NCBI GenBank assembly: GCA_017447265.1
Contig: JAFSOA010000013.1
Span: 1 to 59,033 of the forward strand
Length of the DNA: 59,033 nt
DNA from: Bacteroidales bacterium
Lineage (GTDB): Bacteria > Bacteroidota > Bacteroidia > Bacteroidales > UBA932
Direction: 5' to 3'
This document shows, in pieces, positions 18,191 through 26,683 of the stretch. Position 1 is the stretch's first letter; each line of letters starts with the position of its first letter. The notes beneath the pieces were generated by a model, which worked only from the letters and a program-made list of their open reading frames with translations, searched no databases and had not been told where the DNA came from. The translations under genes were made by a program, and so were the position numbers.

Positions 18191-19483
18191 TTATTTTAAT
18201 CGGAGGAAACTGTAGCCGAAGCGTTTGCAGGCGGCCTTCTCCAGCTCTTCGCGGTCGTCCGGATGGGCGATGGCGATCAGCGCCCTGGCGCGTTGGGCCA
18301 GGTTCTTGCCCCGCAGGTAGGCGATGCCCCATTCCGTCGCCACGTACTGGGTTTGGAAACGCGTGGTGACCACGCCGGCGCCCGGCGTCAGGGTCGGGAC
18401 GATCTTGCCTTTTCCCTTGTTGGTGCGCGACGGCAGCGCAATGAAGCACTTGCCGCCTTCCGAAAGGGAACAGCCGTACATGAAATCGTGCTGGCCGCCA
18501 ACGCCCGAGAAGATCATCTCGCCGATCGAGTCGGCGCAGATCTGGCCGGTGAGATCCACCTCCAATGCCGAATTGATGGCACACGCCTTCGGATTCTGGG
18601 CGATGAGGAAAGGGTTGTTGGTATAGGCCACGTCGTAGAATTCCATGGTCTTGTTGTGGTCGATGTATTCGTACATTTCCTTGGAGCCCAGGGCAAGCGC
18701 CGCGATGCTGACACCCGGATGCACCTTCTTCAGCGAGTTGTCGATGACGCCTTCCTTCATGAGCCGGATCACGCCGTCGGTCATTGCCTCGGTGTGCAGG
18801 CCCAGGTGCTTGTGGTGCTTGATGCCGTTGAGGATGGCATTGGGGATGCCGCCTACGCCGATCTGGAGACAGGCTCCGTCGGGAATCTCAGCCGCCACGT
18901 TGGCGCCGATGGCCTTCTCGATCTCCGTGGGTTCGCCGAATTGCATGGCGATGGGCGGGACGTTGCAACGGACCGCCGCGCTGATCTTCGACTCGTGGAT
19001 GAGACAGCCTCCATAAAGATAGGGGATGGCTTCGTTGACCTGGGCGATGACCACCCGGGCCGTTTCCACGGCAGCGACGGAAATGTCGCAGCCGATGCCG
19101 TAGCTGCAGTAGCCGTTCTCGTCGGGCAGCGAGCAATTGATGAACGCCACGTCAATCGGCAGTTCTCCTTTGCGGAAAAGGGCCGGTACCTCGCTCAGGA
19201 AACAGGGCGTCAGCGAGCCGTAGCCCTCGGCCACGTGCTTGCGCTGGTCGGCGCAAAGGAAGATGCTGTTGACCAGGAAGGAATCCTTGTATTCCGGCTT
19301 GCAGAACGGTGCCGGGCCCTCCGTGATGTTGAAGCCCGAGACAATCTGGACGTCGCGAAGTTCATCCGCGCGCCGTGTCAGCGCTTCCTGCAGGATGAGC
19401 GGCACGGAAGTGCTTCCCTGGCAGCAGACGGTGTCGCCGCTGCGGACCAGACGGACGGCTTCGTCGGCGGTTACGTATTTCAT
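18191..19483 (-). CDS. Acetyl-CoA hydrolase/CoA-transferase family protein
   Basis: 430 aa, similar to 4-hydroxybutyrate/acetate CoA-transferases. The glutamate that forms the CoA thioester is E232 in LHTEAMTDG; GVGGIPNA and FSGVGGQHDFMYG are the glycine-rich CoA-binding blocks. It lies 9 nt after iorB. The iorAB product makes aryl-acetyl-CoA, so the natural inference is that this enzyme moves CoA to acetate or succinate and frees the aryl acid, in place of the phenylacetate-CoA ligase often found beside iorAB. Confidence 0.9.
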   Translation of the reverse strand: MKYVTADEAVRLVRSGDTVCCQGSTSVPLILQEALTRRADELRDVQIVSGFNITEGPAPFCKPEYKDSFLVNSIFLCADQRKHVAEGYGSLTPCFLSEVPALFRKGELPIDVAFINCSLPDENGYCSYGIGCDISVAAVETARVVIAQVNEAIPYLYGGCLIHESKISAAVRCNVPPIAMQFGEPTEIEKAIGANVAAEIPDGACLQIGVGGIPNAILNGIKHHKHLGLHTEAMTDGVIRLMKEGVIDNSLKKVHPGVSIAALALGSKEMYEYIDHNKTMEFYDVAYTNNPFLIAQNPKACAINSALEVDLTGQICADSIGEMIFSGVGGQHDFMYGCSLSEGGKCFIALPSRTNKGKGKIVPTLTPGAGVVTTRFQTQYVATEWGIAYLRGKNLAQRARALIAIAHPDDREELEKAACKRFGYSFLRLK

Positions 19484-19492
19484 AGGCGTCCG

Positions 19493-20071
19493 TTATTGGT
19501 TTTTTGCGAATTGCAGACCCGCATCGAAGGCCTTGAGGTTGGCCGCTACGACGTCTTCTCCCTTGCGGCCGAAGATGCGGCGGATGCCGTCGCGCAGTTT
19601 CTCCGGATCGAGGTAATCGAGGAAGGCGGTGGCGCCCAGCAGCACCATGTTGGCACTGCGCGGCGAGCCGGCTTCCCGGGCGATGGTGTCGACGTCGATG
19701 GCGATCAGGTGCGGAAGCTGGTTCAGTGCGGCCATCACGCTCTCCATGGGCGGGTAGTCGGGGATGTTGACGAATGGAACGGTATTGGTGATGACCCAGC
19801 CCTCGGGTGCGAGATACGGCGCGTAGCGGAGCGCTTCCATCGGTTCGAGCGAGATAATCAGGTCGGCGGCACCGCGGGGAATGAGGTCGCTGTGGATGGG
19901 TTCCGTCGAAAGGCGGAGATTCGACTGGACGTCGCCGCCGCGCTGGCTCATGCCGTGTACTTCGGCTTGTTTGAGGTGCAGGCCATATGCAAGGGCGGCC
20001 GAACCGATAACCGTGGCGATGGAGAGGATGCCTTGTCCTCCCACGCCGGCAAGGATGATATCTTGTTTCAT
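19493..20071 (-). CDS. iorB: Indolepyruvate ferredoxin oxidoreductase, beta subunit
   Basis: 192 aa, the gamma-domain half of the enzyme: ILAGVGGQGILSIATVIG at the N-terminus, AEVHGMSQRGGDVQSNLR in the middle, and SANMVLLGA. With IorA it oxidatively decarboxylates aryl pyruvates from Trp, Phe and Tyr to aryl-acetyl-CoA and reduced ferredoxin. The gap to iorA is 4 nt. Confidence 0.95.
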   Translation of the reverse strand: MKQDIILAGVGGQGILSIATVIGSAALAYGLHLKQAEVHGMSQRGGDVQSNLRLSTEPIHSDLIPRGAADLIISLEPMEALRYAPYLAPEGWVITNTVPFVNIPDYPPMESVMAALNQLPHLIAIDVDTIAREAGSPRSANMVLLGATAFLDYLDPEKLRDGIRRIFGRKGEDVVAANLKAFDAGLQFAKNQ

Positions 20072-20075
20072 GGTG

Positions 20076-21674
20076 TTACTTCTGTTTTGCGTGTCTTCTG
20101 GCGGTCTGGATGCATTCGCGGCGGCAGACGATCACCGAGACGCCGTGGTATTCGATTTCTTCCCGGATCACCTGTTCCATGTCCGGATAGTTTTTCGGCA
20201 GTGGAACGATGGTGCGGATGTGGGCCGGATCCACGCCGAGGCCGGCGCAGATGGCTTCGATGCGGCCCGTTCCGGCGGAGTCCTGCCCGCCCGTCATGGC
20301 GGTGGTCAGGTTGTCTGAGATGCAGAGCACCACGTCGGCGTTGCTGTTGACGGCGTCGAGCAGGCCTGTCATGCCGCTGTGGGTGAAGGTGGAGTCGCCC
20401 AGTACACCGATGGCCGGCCAGGTGCCGGCGTAAGCGGCACCCTGCGCCATGGTGAACGAGGCACCCATTTCCACGCAGGTGTGGATGGCATGGAACGGGG
20501 CCATGTAGCCAAGGGTATAGCAGCCGATGTCGCTGAACACGCGGGCGCTGGGATAGTCGATTTTCAGCACGTTGTTGAGGGCGGTGTAAAAGTCGCGGTG
20601 GCCGCAACCCTGGCAAAGGGCCGGGGGACGCGGTGCGAGTACCTGGGAGGCTTCTCGTGTCGGCAGAGCGGGGAGGCCAAGGGCTTTGCGCACTTCGTCG
20701 GGCGAAAGTTCGCCGTCGCGGACGACCGTCTCGTCGATGCGGCCCTGGATCCTGGTGCCGACAGGAAAAACGCCGCGGAGCATGTTCTCCACGAGCGGCT
20801 GGCCTTCTTCCAGTACCAGGATGGTCGGGACCATTCCGGCCAGCTGGAGCGCAAGCCGGCGGGGGAAGGGATACTGCGTCACCTTGAGCACAGGGTACGG
20901 GCAGCCGTCGGGATAGTTCTCCATCAGGTAATTGTAGGCAATGCCGCAGGCGATGATGCCCATCCGGTGGTCGGGCCCGTCGCTCAGCCGGTTGAAGGGG
21001 GAAACGGCAGCGTCTTCTTCAAACTGTGCATAGTCCTTGATCAGTTCACGGTTGCGGACGCGGGCATTGACGGGCAGGGTCACCCAGCGCCGGGGATGGG
21101 CGGGGTAATGGAGCTCGTTCTGCGGACGGATATCGCCGGCCGGCGTGACAACGGCACGGGAGTGGGCCATGCGGGTGGTCAGGCGCATGATCACGGGAAT
21201 GGTGCGCTTCTCCGAATAGTCGAAGGCGGCGCGGGTCATCTCGTAGGCTTCCTGCTGATTCGAGGGCTCGAATACAGGCATCATGCCGAAGCTGCCCCAG
21301 AAACGGGAGTCCTGCTCGTTCTGGGAGCTGTGCATCGAGGGGTCGTCGCAGGCGGCCACGACCAGGCCCCCGTTGGCGCCGGTCATGGCCGAGCCCATGA
21401 GCGGGTCGGCGCAGACATTCATGCCCACGTGCTTCATGCACACCAGGGCGCGTTTGCCGGCATACGACATGCCGAGGGCGCCTTCCATGGCGGTCTTCTC
21501 GTTGGCGGTCCACTGGTCGTGGACACGGCGTTCGCGAGCCAGGGGATGCCCCTGGATGTACTCGGTAATCTCGGTGGAGGGAGTGCCGGGGTAGGCGTAG
21601 ACACCGCTCAGTCCTGCATGCAACGCACCCAGCGCAACGGCCTCATCTCCCAAAAGTAATTGTTTATCTGCCAT
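20076..21674 (-). CDS. iorA: Indolepyruvate ferredoxin oxidoreductase, alpha subunit, without C-terminal ferredoxin domain
   Basis: 532 aa. Pyrimidine-binding half with GVYAYPGTPSTEITEYIQ and CMKHVGMNVCADP; TPP-binding half with CQGCGHRDFYTALNN, GCYTLGYMAPF and LGDSTFTHSGMTGLLDAVNSNAD. The protein stops at VCRRECIQTARRHAKQK, where archaeal IorA goes on into a two-cluster ferredoxin domain. I believe shorter forms occur in other Bacteroidales, so this is probably normal there, with electrons leaving by a separate carrier. It is the first gene of the operon and has a clear promoter. Confidence 0.94.
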   Translation of the reverse strand: MADKQLLLGDEAVALGALHAGLSGVYAYPGTPSTEITEYIQGHPLARERRVHDQWTANEKTAMEGALGMSYAGKRALVCMKHVGMNVCADPLMGSAMTGANGGLVVAACDDPSMHSSQNEQDSRFWGSFGMMPVFEPSNQQEAYEMTRAAFDYSEKRTIPVIMRLTTRMAHSRAVVTPAGDIRPQNELHYPAHPRRWVTLPVNARVRNRELIKDYAQFEEDAAVSPFNRLSDGPDHRMGIIACGIAYNYLMENYPDGCPYPVLKVTQYPFPRRLALQLAGMVPTILVLEEGQPLVENMLRGVFPVGTRIQGRIDETVVRDGELSPDEVRKALGLPALPTREASQVLAPRPPALCQGCGHRDFYTALNNVLKIDYPSARVFSDIGCYTLGYMAPFHAIHTCVEMGASFTMAQGAAYAGTWPAIGVLGDSTFTHSGMTGLLDAVNSNADVVLCISDNLTTAMTGGQDSAGTGRIEAICAGLGVDPAHIRTIVPLPKNYPDMEQVIREEIEYHGVSVIVCRRECIQTARRHAKQK

Positions 21675-21713
21675 AATTCGAATATTGTTTCTTTATTGAA
21701 TTCTTGAAACCTA

Positions 21714-21743
21714 CAAAGTTAATAATTTGAAGTGATTTTTCAA
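21714..21743 (-). promoter_or_regulatory. Promoter of the iorAB operon
   Basis: On the minus strand TTG (21743-21741), 19 bp, then TAACTTTG (21721-21714), an exact TAnnTTTG match. Predicted leader is about 33 nt to the ATG at 21674. Confidence 0.7.
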
Positions 21744-21749
21744 ATATTG

Positions 21750-22331
21750 CTAAAGAATCTCCAATCGGCCGAAATCGCTCCAGCCGGATTGCATTTTGCC
21801 GTCATGGCAGTCCAGGATGAACTTTCGCAGTATCTTCTGCGCATACTCCTGCCGGCCGGTGTGCTGGTAGTGCTGGATGCGGTCCACTTTGATGCGCCGG
21901 TAGTTCTCCGGGAAGGTTTTGAAATGCTTCCAAGCCTGTTTGTCGGCCTTGATGGCGTCCAGAATCCAGTCTTCGAAAACAAATAGCCTGGGATTCAGGT
22001 CCGGCGCCGCGGCCAGTCCGGCGGGGGTCATCTCTCCCAGTTTGAGGAGCCTTCTGCAGCGCACGAGATTCTGCTCACACCAGTTTCCGCCCTTCCGGCG
22101 CGGCGTGAAATGTTGGATGGGCTTGCCGTCGTCGATGCGCTTCATGGTGCTGTCGATCCAGCCGAAGCACAGCGCCACCTCCACGGCATCCACATATCGG
22201 ATGACCCCGGGGCAGTCAGCCTCAGCCCGGTTGATCCGTAGCCAGAAATCGGAAACCATCTCGTGGTTCTTCTGATACCAGCGGTACAATTCCTCCCGCG
22301 TATGGATGTCCAGCAGGTTGGTAACTTCCAT
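21750..22331 (-). CDS. YdeI/OmpD-associated family protein
   Basis: 193 aa from the ATG at 22331. Typical of this family are FWLRINRAEADCPGVIRYVDAVEVALCFGWID near the start, with FTPRRKGGNWCEQN next and a basic C-terminal helix. Bacterial YdeI-like proteins have been linked to stress and peptide resistance, but the molecular function is not established. Its start overlaps the acyltransferase stop (TGATG), so the two are translated as a pair. Confidence 0.82.
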   Translation of the reverse strand: MEVTNLLDIHTREELYRWYQKNHEMVSDFWLRINRAEADCPGVIRYVDAVEVALCFGWIDSTMKRIDDGKPIQHFTPRRKGGNWCEQNLVRCRRLLKLGEMTPAGLAAAPDLNPRLFVFEDWILDAIKADKQAWKHFKTFPENYRRIKVDRIQHYQHTGRQEYAQKILRKFILDCHDGKMQSGWSDFGRLEIL

Positions 22332-23485
22332 CACTTCTTAAGCCAGTGTTCCTTCAGCCACTCGCGAATCGGCAGGTCGTATGCTTTCAGCAGACCCCAC
22401 GCCAGGATGATGGCCATCACCACCGTACCGGCGCCCATGGCAAAATGCTGCCACAACGGAGCGTCACCGTGCTGGGACACCCAGTCCATCTGCAGATAAA
22501 TGAGGGGATAATGTGTGATGTAGATGGGATAGGAAATTTCTCCCAGCCATTTGCATACAGCTGTGCTCTTAGGGTCTGTGGTCTTTGAGCCCGCTCCCGC
22601 CACGACAATGAGCGGGAACAGCAGCAGGATGCACAGGGCTTGGTAAGCACCGTCCAGCGGGCCCATCTTTCCGCCTAAGTTCGGCATGGCCAGCAAGACT
22701 GCGATGGCCATACCGCACCACCAGAAGCCGCCTTTCAGATGAATGGGGTTGTTCCGGGTGCGGAGAAGCCTGGAAATGAGCAGGCCGCAGAGGAAAGGAT
22801 ACAACAGGCGCGTGAAGCCGATATAAATCTGGTCCGGCGTCAGGCTCCAGCCACCGATGACCGTATAATGGGGATGCTCAAACAGGCCGAAGACGTTCCA
22901 TCCCAGCGTCACGTCCAGCGTTAAGAAGGCGCAACACGCTGCCAGGATGGCCAGTATAATGTTTGGCAGACGCCTCAGGATGAATGCATAAAGAATGTTG
23001 CCGATGTACTCCAGGGTGAGTGTCCATACGGGGCCGTTGAAGGAGTTGAGCTCACCCCAGCCGCGGATGTCCAGGCTGTTGGGGCACGGGATAATCAGCA
23101 GGCCCATGACAAGGCAAAGGAGAAATTTTCCCAATTCAATCTGTTGCGTCTGCGGGAAGGCGCTGCCGCTATGGAAAAAGAGCGCTGCACCCACCAGCGT
23201 CCCGGCGATCACCATCGGGTGGAGGCGCGTGAGACGGCGCTTGAAGAAGCCCCAGGTGGTCATCTTGTTCCAGCGGTCGTCGTAGGCGTAACCCACCACA
23301 AAGCCGGAAAGAACAAAGAAGAAATCCACCGCCAAGTAGCCGTGGTTGATGATCTGCTCGGCGGGTCCCTTGCTATAGGTCTCGAAAATGTGGAACACCA
23401 CCACCATCAGGGCGGCCACACCGCGCAGCCCGTCCAATATCTCGTAACGGGGCTTGGATTCCAGATATACGTTTGTTTTAGCCAT
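22331..23485 (-). CDS. Acyltransferase 3 (OatA-like) membrane protein
   Basis: 384 aa from the ATG at 23485, chosen because the upstream frame runs through the promoter. Acyltransferase-3 features: LDGLRGVAALMVVVFHIFE near the N-terminus (catalytic His), GYLAVDFFFVLSGFV, KRRLTRLHP, then about ten membrane helices. It would transfer acetyl or similar groups onto a cell-envelope glycan; the acceptor is unknown. There is no fused SGNH domain. Confidence 0.9.
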   Translation of the reverse strand: MAKTNVYLESKPRYEILDGLRGVAALMVVVFHIFETYSKGPAEQIINHGYLAVDFFFVLSGFVVGYAYDDRWNKMTTWGFFKRRLTRLHPMVIAGTLVGAALFFHSGSAFPQTQQIELGKFLLCLVMGLLIIPCPNSLDIRGWGELNSFNGPVWTLTLEYIGNILYAFILRRLPNIILAILAACCAFLTLDVTLGWNVFGLFEHPHYTVIGGWSLTPDQIYIGFTRLLYPFLCGLLISRLLRTRNNPIHLKGGFWWCGMAIAVLLAMPNLGGKMGPLDGAYQALCILLLFPLIVVAGAGSKTTDPKSTAVCKWLGEISYPIYITHYPLIYLQMDWVSQHGDAPLWQHFAMGAGTVVMAIILAWGLLKAYDLPIREWLKEHWLKK

Positions 23486-23494
23486 AGATAAATA

Positions 23495-23525
23495 CAAATA
23501 TAACAATCTCTTTCCGGTTCGGCAA
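23495..23525 (-). promoter_or_regulatory. Promoter of the acyltransferase gene
   Basis: TTG (23525-23523), 20 bp, TATATTTG (23502-23495). The ATG at 23485 is only 9 nt past the -7 element, so the mRNA should be nearly leaderless. Confidence 0.7.
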
Positions 23526-23533
23526 GCCCGCAG

Positions 23534-23799
23534 TTACATGAAGTTCACAAGGGCAAAGATCAGATGGCAGATGGCAAAACCGGTGGCCAGCAGCACAGCT
23601 GGAAGATTCTTCCTGTCGGCTGCTTAGAGGATGAGCGCCAGGCAGGGCGGGAGGGTCAGCAGAAGGATGACCCAAGAGCTGCTGATGCCGTTGTAGTAGT
23701 ATCATCCGGAGCCGGAACAGCCATCCAGATGAAGGTCGGGACCATCACCAGCAGGAACAGGAACAGAGCCCAGACATCAAATCCAAACTTATACTTCAT
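23534..23799 (-). pseudogene. Broken small membrane protein gene
   Basis: From the ATG at 23799 the frame reads MKYKFGFDVWALFLFLLVMV and then TFIWMAVPAPDD, an N-terminus I recognise from a family of small Bacteroidales membrane proteins. It then drifts into a stop after ALGSSFC. The matching C-terminal part (a WVILLLTL helix, then AVLLATGFAICHLIFALVNFM) lies in another frame, and a TAA interrupts it. At least one frameshift and one nonsense change are needed. It sits between the DUF5131 and acyltransferase genes on the same strand. Confidence 0.6.
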
Positions 23800-23818
23800 A
23801 CTTTCAGTTCCCATTATT

Positions 23819-24622
23819 TTAATCGTGATAGTCACTGTCTTTCCATTCGTATCGCACGGTCTCGGGCGCAAGGTACTTGCCGATTTTGTAGTCGATGTTG
23901 GCTTTGTGGGCTTGGCTGAGCTGGTAGCAGCGGCGGACATAGTACGCTTTCCCGTCCTTGATGAAATGGGCGCCGGTCTGGTGGAAGCGGAAGGGGACGC
24001 CGCGTGCAATGCATTGTTCGCGGATGGATAGTACCCAGTCGTAGTCGCACGGCCTGGCGTCCACGCCGGACTCGCCGCCGACAGAAACCTCCTCTATAGT
24101 TTCGTTCAGGTAAGATGTGAGGTTGAGTGGCGCGATCAGCGGCGATGCGATGATGCTCTTGTGCTTGATGGGGAGAGACAGGAAGATGGGCAGACGATAG
24201 TCGGCCATCGCCTGGTTCTCAACGGTGCATCCCACGATGACATTGTCGTAGCCATCGCCCCAATCCTCCGGCACGCATTCCATGAAACGGTCAATGCGTT
24301 TTGTAAAGAAGTAGAACCATAGATCGCTCCGCCGCTTCATCATCAGCCAGCATTCCTCCCGCCACGGGTCTGCATCTTTCAACAGAAAATCGGAGGTGAA
24401 ACAGGTGAAGACCACCTTGCCGCTCTCAATCTTCCATGACTTGTCGCGCTTCCGCTTGATAGGCAAATAGAAAGCTCCCGTCTTGCGGCACTCGCTGCTG
24501 GAGACATCGCTGCCATACATCACATCCTGCCGATACACATAGCAGTATTTGCACCCAGGGCTGATTTTGGCGCACCCGTGCCACGGATTCCAGTCGGCGT
24601 ATATTTCCCAGTGTTCGGACAT
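23819..24622 (-). CDS. DUF5131 (phage Gp37/Gp68-like) family protein
   Basis: 267 aa from the ATG at 24622; the longer frame begins inside the -7 promoter element, so it is rejected. The N-terminus has WNPWHGCAKISPGCKYCYV, a C-x6-C-x2-C cluster resembling a radical-SAM Fe-S site. FTKR, VIVGCTVENQ and VSVGGESGVDARPCDYDWV are also typical of the family. DUF5131 proteins occur in phages and mobile DNA; activity is not established. It lies just outside the 80-bp repeat and is divergent from the methyltransferase gene. Confidence 0.85.
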   Translation of the reverse strand: MSEHWEIYADWNPWHGCAKISPGCKYCYVYRQDVMYGSDVSSSECRKTGAFYLPIKRKRDKSWKIESGKVVFTCFTSDFLLKDADPWREECWLMMKRRSDLWFYFFTKRIDRFMECVPEDWGDGYDNVIVGCTVENQAMADYRLPIFLSLPIKHKSIIASPLIAPLNLTSYLNETIEEVSVGGESGVDARPCDYDWVLSIREQCIARGVPFRFHQTGAHFIKDGKAYYVRRCYQLSQAHKANIDYKIGKYLAPETVRYEWKDSDYHD

Positions 24623-24640
24623 CCTCACGCTATTGGATGA

Positions 24641-24671
24641 CAAATTTAGTATTCGCTATGCATTTCAACAA
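24641..24671 (-). promoter_or_regulatory. Promoter of the DUF5131 gene
   Basis: TTG (24671-24669), 20 bp, TAAATTTG (24648-24641), followed by a short leader to the ATG at 24622. Confidence 0.68.
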
Positions 24672-24684
24672 GCCCTCAGTGATG

Positions 24685-24764
24685 GTACCGTCCCAAAATC
24701 TGTCAGGCTACCGTCAAAATCGGCCTTTTTTGCCGGTAGCGGGCCAAAGAATGGGACGCTACCG
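24685..24764 (-). repeat. 80-bp inverted-pair repeat, copy A
   Basis: Identical over 80 bp, in reverse complement, to 33421-33500. Near-palindromic ends (GTACCGTCCCA... and ...TGGGACGCTAC, one mismatch) and repeated GGTAGC/GCTACC motifs inside suggest a MITE- or REP-like structured element. It occupies the gap between two divergent promoters. Confidence 0.9.
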
Positions 24765-24784
24765 GCACTTTCGTGGGGAGGGCG

Positions 24785-24815
24785 TTGCGAAAATAGCGAC
24801 GGAGGTGTATCTTTG
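24785..24815 (+). promoter_or_regulatory. Promoter for the 24822 gene
   Basis: TTG (24785-24787), 20 bp, TATCTTTG (24808-24815). Only 6 nt separate the -7 element from the ATG, so the transcript should start at or next to the start codon. Confidence 0.72.
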
Positions 24816-24821
24816 CAGTAT

Positions 24822-25292
24822 ATGAAAAACGCTTTCGGATATTTGTTGGGTTTCCTGCTGTTCGTGGTGGGACTTCCAGCCCTCATGTGGTGGGCATCCG
24901 GGATGCCCTCGTTACTGCCTGTGCCGGTCGTCCGGGGTATCCTTGCCGGCTTTCTGATGATTGGCGGGCTCTCGCTCTCCGTCGGGACCATTGTCTATAT
25001 GAAGCAGCGGGGCAAGGGCAATCCGATGGATGCCTTCGGGTATGAAGTGGCGCCCCGTACGCAGCACCTGATGACGGACGGCCCCTACAACTTCAACCGC
25101 AACCCGATGCTCACCGGCACGCTTACTTATCTGGCTGGCGTAGCCATATGGCTGTGGCGCTGGCCGGCTGCGATCGTTTGGGCCGCATTTCTGGTCATCA
25201 TGGTGGTGCAGGTGCTCAGCGAAAAAAAGCGTCTCCGCCGAGATTTCGGCCAGGAGTATGCGGACTATTGCAAGCGCACACGGAGATTTTAA
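24822..25292 (+). CDS. Isoprenylcysteine carboxyl methyltransferase-like membrane protein
   Basis: 156 aa from the ATG at 24822. The open frame extends further left, but only through the 80-bp repeat and promoter. Three to four membrane helices, then the ICMT/PEMT signature GPYNFNRNPMLTGTLTYL and the C-terminal EKKRLRRDFGQEYADYCKRTRRF, which form the SAM and substrate sites. Bacterial members methylate lipids or small molecules; the substrate is unknown. It opens a three-gene rightward unit. Confidence 0.82.
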   Translation: MKNAFGYLLGFLLFVVGLPALMWWASGMPSLLPVPVVRGILAGFLMIGGLSLSVGTIVYMKQRGKGNPMDAFGYEVAPRTQHLMTDGPYNFNRNPMLTGTLTYLAGVAIWLWRWPAAIVWAAFLVIMVVQVLSEKKRLRRDFGQEYADYCKRTRRF

Positions 25293-25296
25293 GATC

Positions 25297-25707
25297 ATGA
25301 AGACTTTTCTGAAGATATTGACCCTGTTCATCGGCATCGGTGCCGTGGGTGGTGCCGTGATGATGTGGGTGGATCCCTCCGGCGTCAGTTGGGGCGGGGA
25401 GCCGATGCTGGACCTGCTGCGGGCGAAGATGCCCTGGCCGGATGTGTTTTTCAAGGATTTCATCCCCTCGGGCTTCGCCCTGCTGAGCGTGAACGGCATC
25501 CCCCAGTTCATCGCTGCCATCCTGTTGTTCAAGCATCACCCTCGGGCGTACCAGGCTGTCATGGTCTGTGGCATCATCCTGATGCTCTGGATCGTTCTGG
25601 AATGGTGGGTATGGGGTTTCAATGCCCTGAGCAATATCTATTTCGTCCTGGGACTGGTTGAGGTGATCGCAGCCATCATCGGCATGAAGCGATGTCCGAA
25701 AGCATAA
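25297..25707 (+). CDS. Small four-helix membrane protein of unknown function
   Basis: 136 aa from the ATG at 25297, 4 nt after the previous stop. Four hydrophobic segments (about 3-23, 58-79, 87-108, 114-132) with PWPDVFFKDFIPSGFALL between the first two. I do not recognise the family. Close spacing to the methyltransferase upstream and overlap with the hydrolase downstream make co-expression likely. Confidence 0.7.
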   Translation: MKTFLKILTLFIGIGAVGGAVMMWVDPSGVSWGGEPMLDLLRAKMPWPDVFFKDFIPSGFALLSVNGIPQFIAAILLFKHHPRAYQAVMVCGIILMLWIVLEWWVWGFNALSNIYFVLGLVEVIAAIIGMKRCPKA

Positions 25708-26384
25708 ACATAGGTGACAAGACATGCCGACTATTCGGGTCGGAGACGCCGGCCTGCCTGCTGGTGCAGCCCTCGGCCCGTCACGAGAATGCCACGCTGG
25801 AAATGGAAGTGGCTCAAATCTCGACGCTGAGCCGGATACCGTTCGTACTGGCGACCATCGAACTCGAAGACTGGATCATCGACCTGATGCCCTGGCCGGA
25901 CGGGAACATTTCCCGTGACCCGGAGGCCGGACAGCACGGGCTGGAAACGCTGCATTATTTGTTGCTGTCGTTGGTTCCTGAAATGCACAGGCGCTTTGGC
26001 CCCCTGCCGGTCATCCTGGGCGGCTACTCCCTCGGTGGGCTGTTCAGTCTCTGGGCATCTACCCAGACCGACAGTTTCAAGGCCATTGCCGCCGCATCTC
26101 CTTCCGTATGGATCCATGGCTGGCTTCCCTACGCCAGGAAGCATGTTACGCTGGCGAATCAGGTCTATCTGAGCCTGGGCGAACAGGAAGAGCATGTAAA
26201 GAATCAGGCCATCGCGCGCGTGGGCGACAATCTCCGTGTTTACCATGCTTTGCTGCAGAAGCAGCTGGGGCCGGAGCGCTGCACCCTGGTCTCGGAACAA
26301 GGCGGCCATTTCGCTGATAACGAAGGCCGCCTCGCCCGAGCCTTTGCCTGGTGCATGACTACTCCCGATACTCCAGTCCTTTGA
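25692..26384 (+). CDS. Alpha/beta hydrolase (esterase-like)
   Basis: 230 aa. The nucleophile elbow is GGYSLGG (S113) and a late His lies in SEQGGHFADNEGR, fitting a Ser-His-Asp hydrolase of the esterase D/enterochelin-esterase style. No signal peptide, so probably cytosolic. The ATG lies 16 nt inside the previous gene, which argues for translational coupling. Its 3' end overlaps a signal-peptide remnant on the other strand. Confidence 0.78.
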   Translation: MSESINIGDKTCRLFGSETPACLLVQPSARHENATLEMEVAQISTLSRIPFVLATIELEDWIIDLMPWPDGNISRDPEAGQHGLETLHYLLLSLVPEMHRRFGPLPVILGGYSLGGLFSLWASTQTDSFKAIAAASPSVWIHGWLPYARKHVTLANQVYLSLGEQEEHVKNQAIARVGDNLRVYHALLQKQLGPERCTLVSEQGGHFADNEGRLARAFAWCMTTPDTPVL

Positions 26385-26451
26385 CGACACGTTCCTGCGA
26401 AAAAAGCATTACAGGCAGCAACAGAGCTGCCAATACGAACTTACTCCGCAT
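26359..26451 (-). pseudogene. Orphan signal-peptide ORF, probable 5' stump of a secreted protein gene
   Basis: Thirty codons from the ATG at 26451 encode a clean signal peptide (MRSKFVLAALLLPVMLFSQ) and about ten mature residues, then stop inside the end of the hydrolase gene. It starts within the last codons of the Xre gene on the same strand, as a third gene of that operon would. The body is missing, presumably lost where the hydrolase unit joined. It could instead be chance; a Bacteroidota-style AQ/SQ cleavage site favours a real remnant. Confidence 0.45.
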
Positions 26452-26683
26452 AGATATCCTCCTCCATTTCAACGCCTTCGGGATCGGGTTGATAGTCCAG
26501 GATATCGCCCGGCAGGCAATCGAGTACCTTGCAGAGCTTGTTGAGCGTCGTGAAGCGGATGGCGCGGCCTTTCCCTGTCTTGAGCAGGGAAAGGTTCGTC
26601 ATCGAGATGCCAATCTTTTCGGACAGTTCCGAGAGTTTCATGTGTCGCTCCCAGAGTATTTTATCGAGGTTGACGGTAATCAT
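26441..26683 (-). CDS. Xre-family HTH regulator (YozG-like)
   Basis: 80 aa. A Cro/CI-type HTH: MKLSELSEKIGISMTNLSLLKTGKGRAIRFTTLNKLCKVLDCLPGDIL. This is the YozG subtype that is normally paired with a DUF2975 membrane protein. The partner's remnant lies upstream and overlaps by 4 nt (ATGA). The HTH protein itself looks complete; whether it is still expressed is unclear since the upstream gene has lost its start. Confidence 0.85.
   Translation of the reverse strand: MITVNLDKILWERHMKLSELSEKIGISMTNLSLLKTGKGRAIRFTTLNKLCKVLDCLPGDILDYQPDPEGVEMEEDIYAE

Noticed and set aside
17523-18584. 353-codon frame extending MgtC upstream
   Set aside because: The extra N-terminus is an alternative frame of the CoA transferase gene; MgtC starts at 18173.
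24549-24821. Upstream extension of the ICMT-like protein through the 80-bp repeat
   Set aside because: It crosses two promoters and the repeat; the family N-terminus begins at 24822. The same applies to the YhfC-like frame before 33560.
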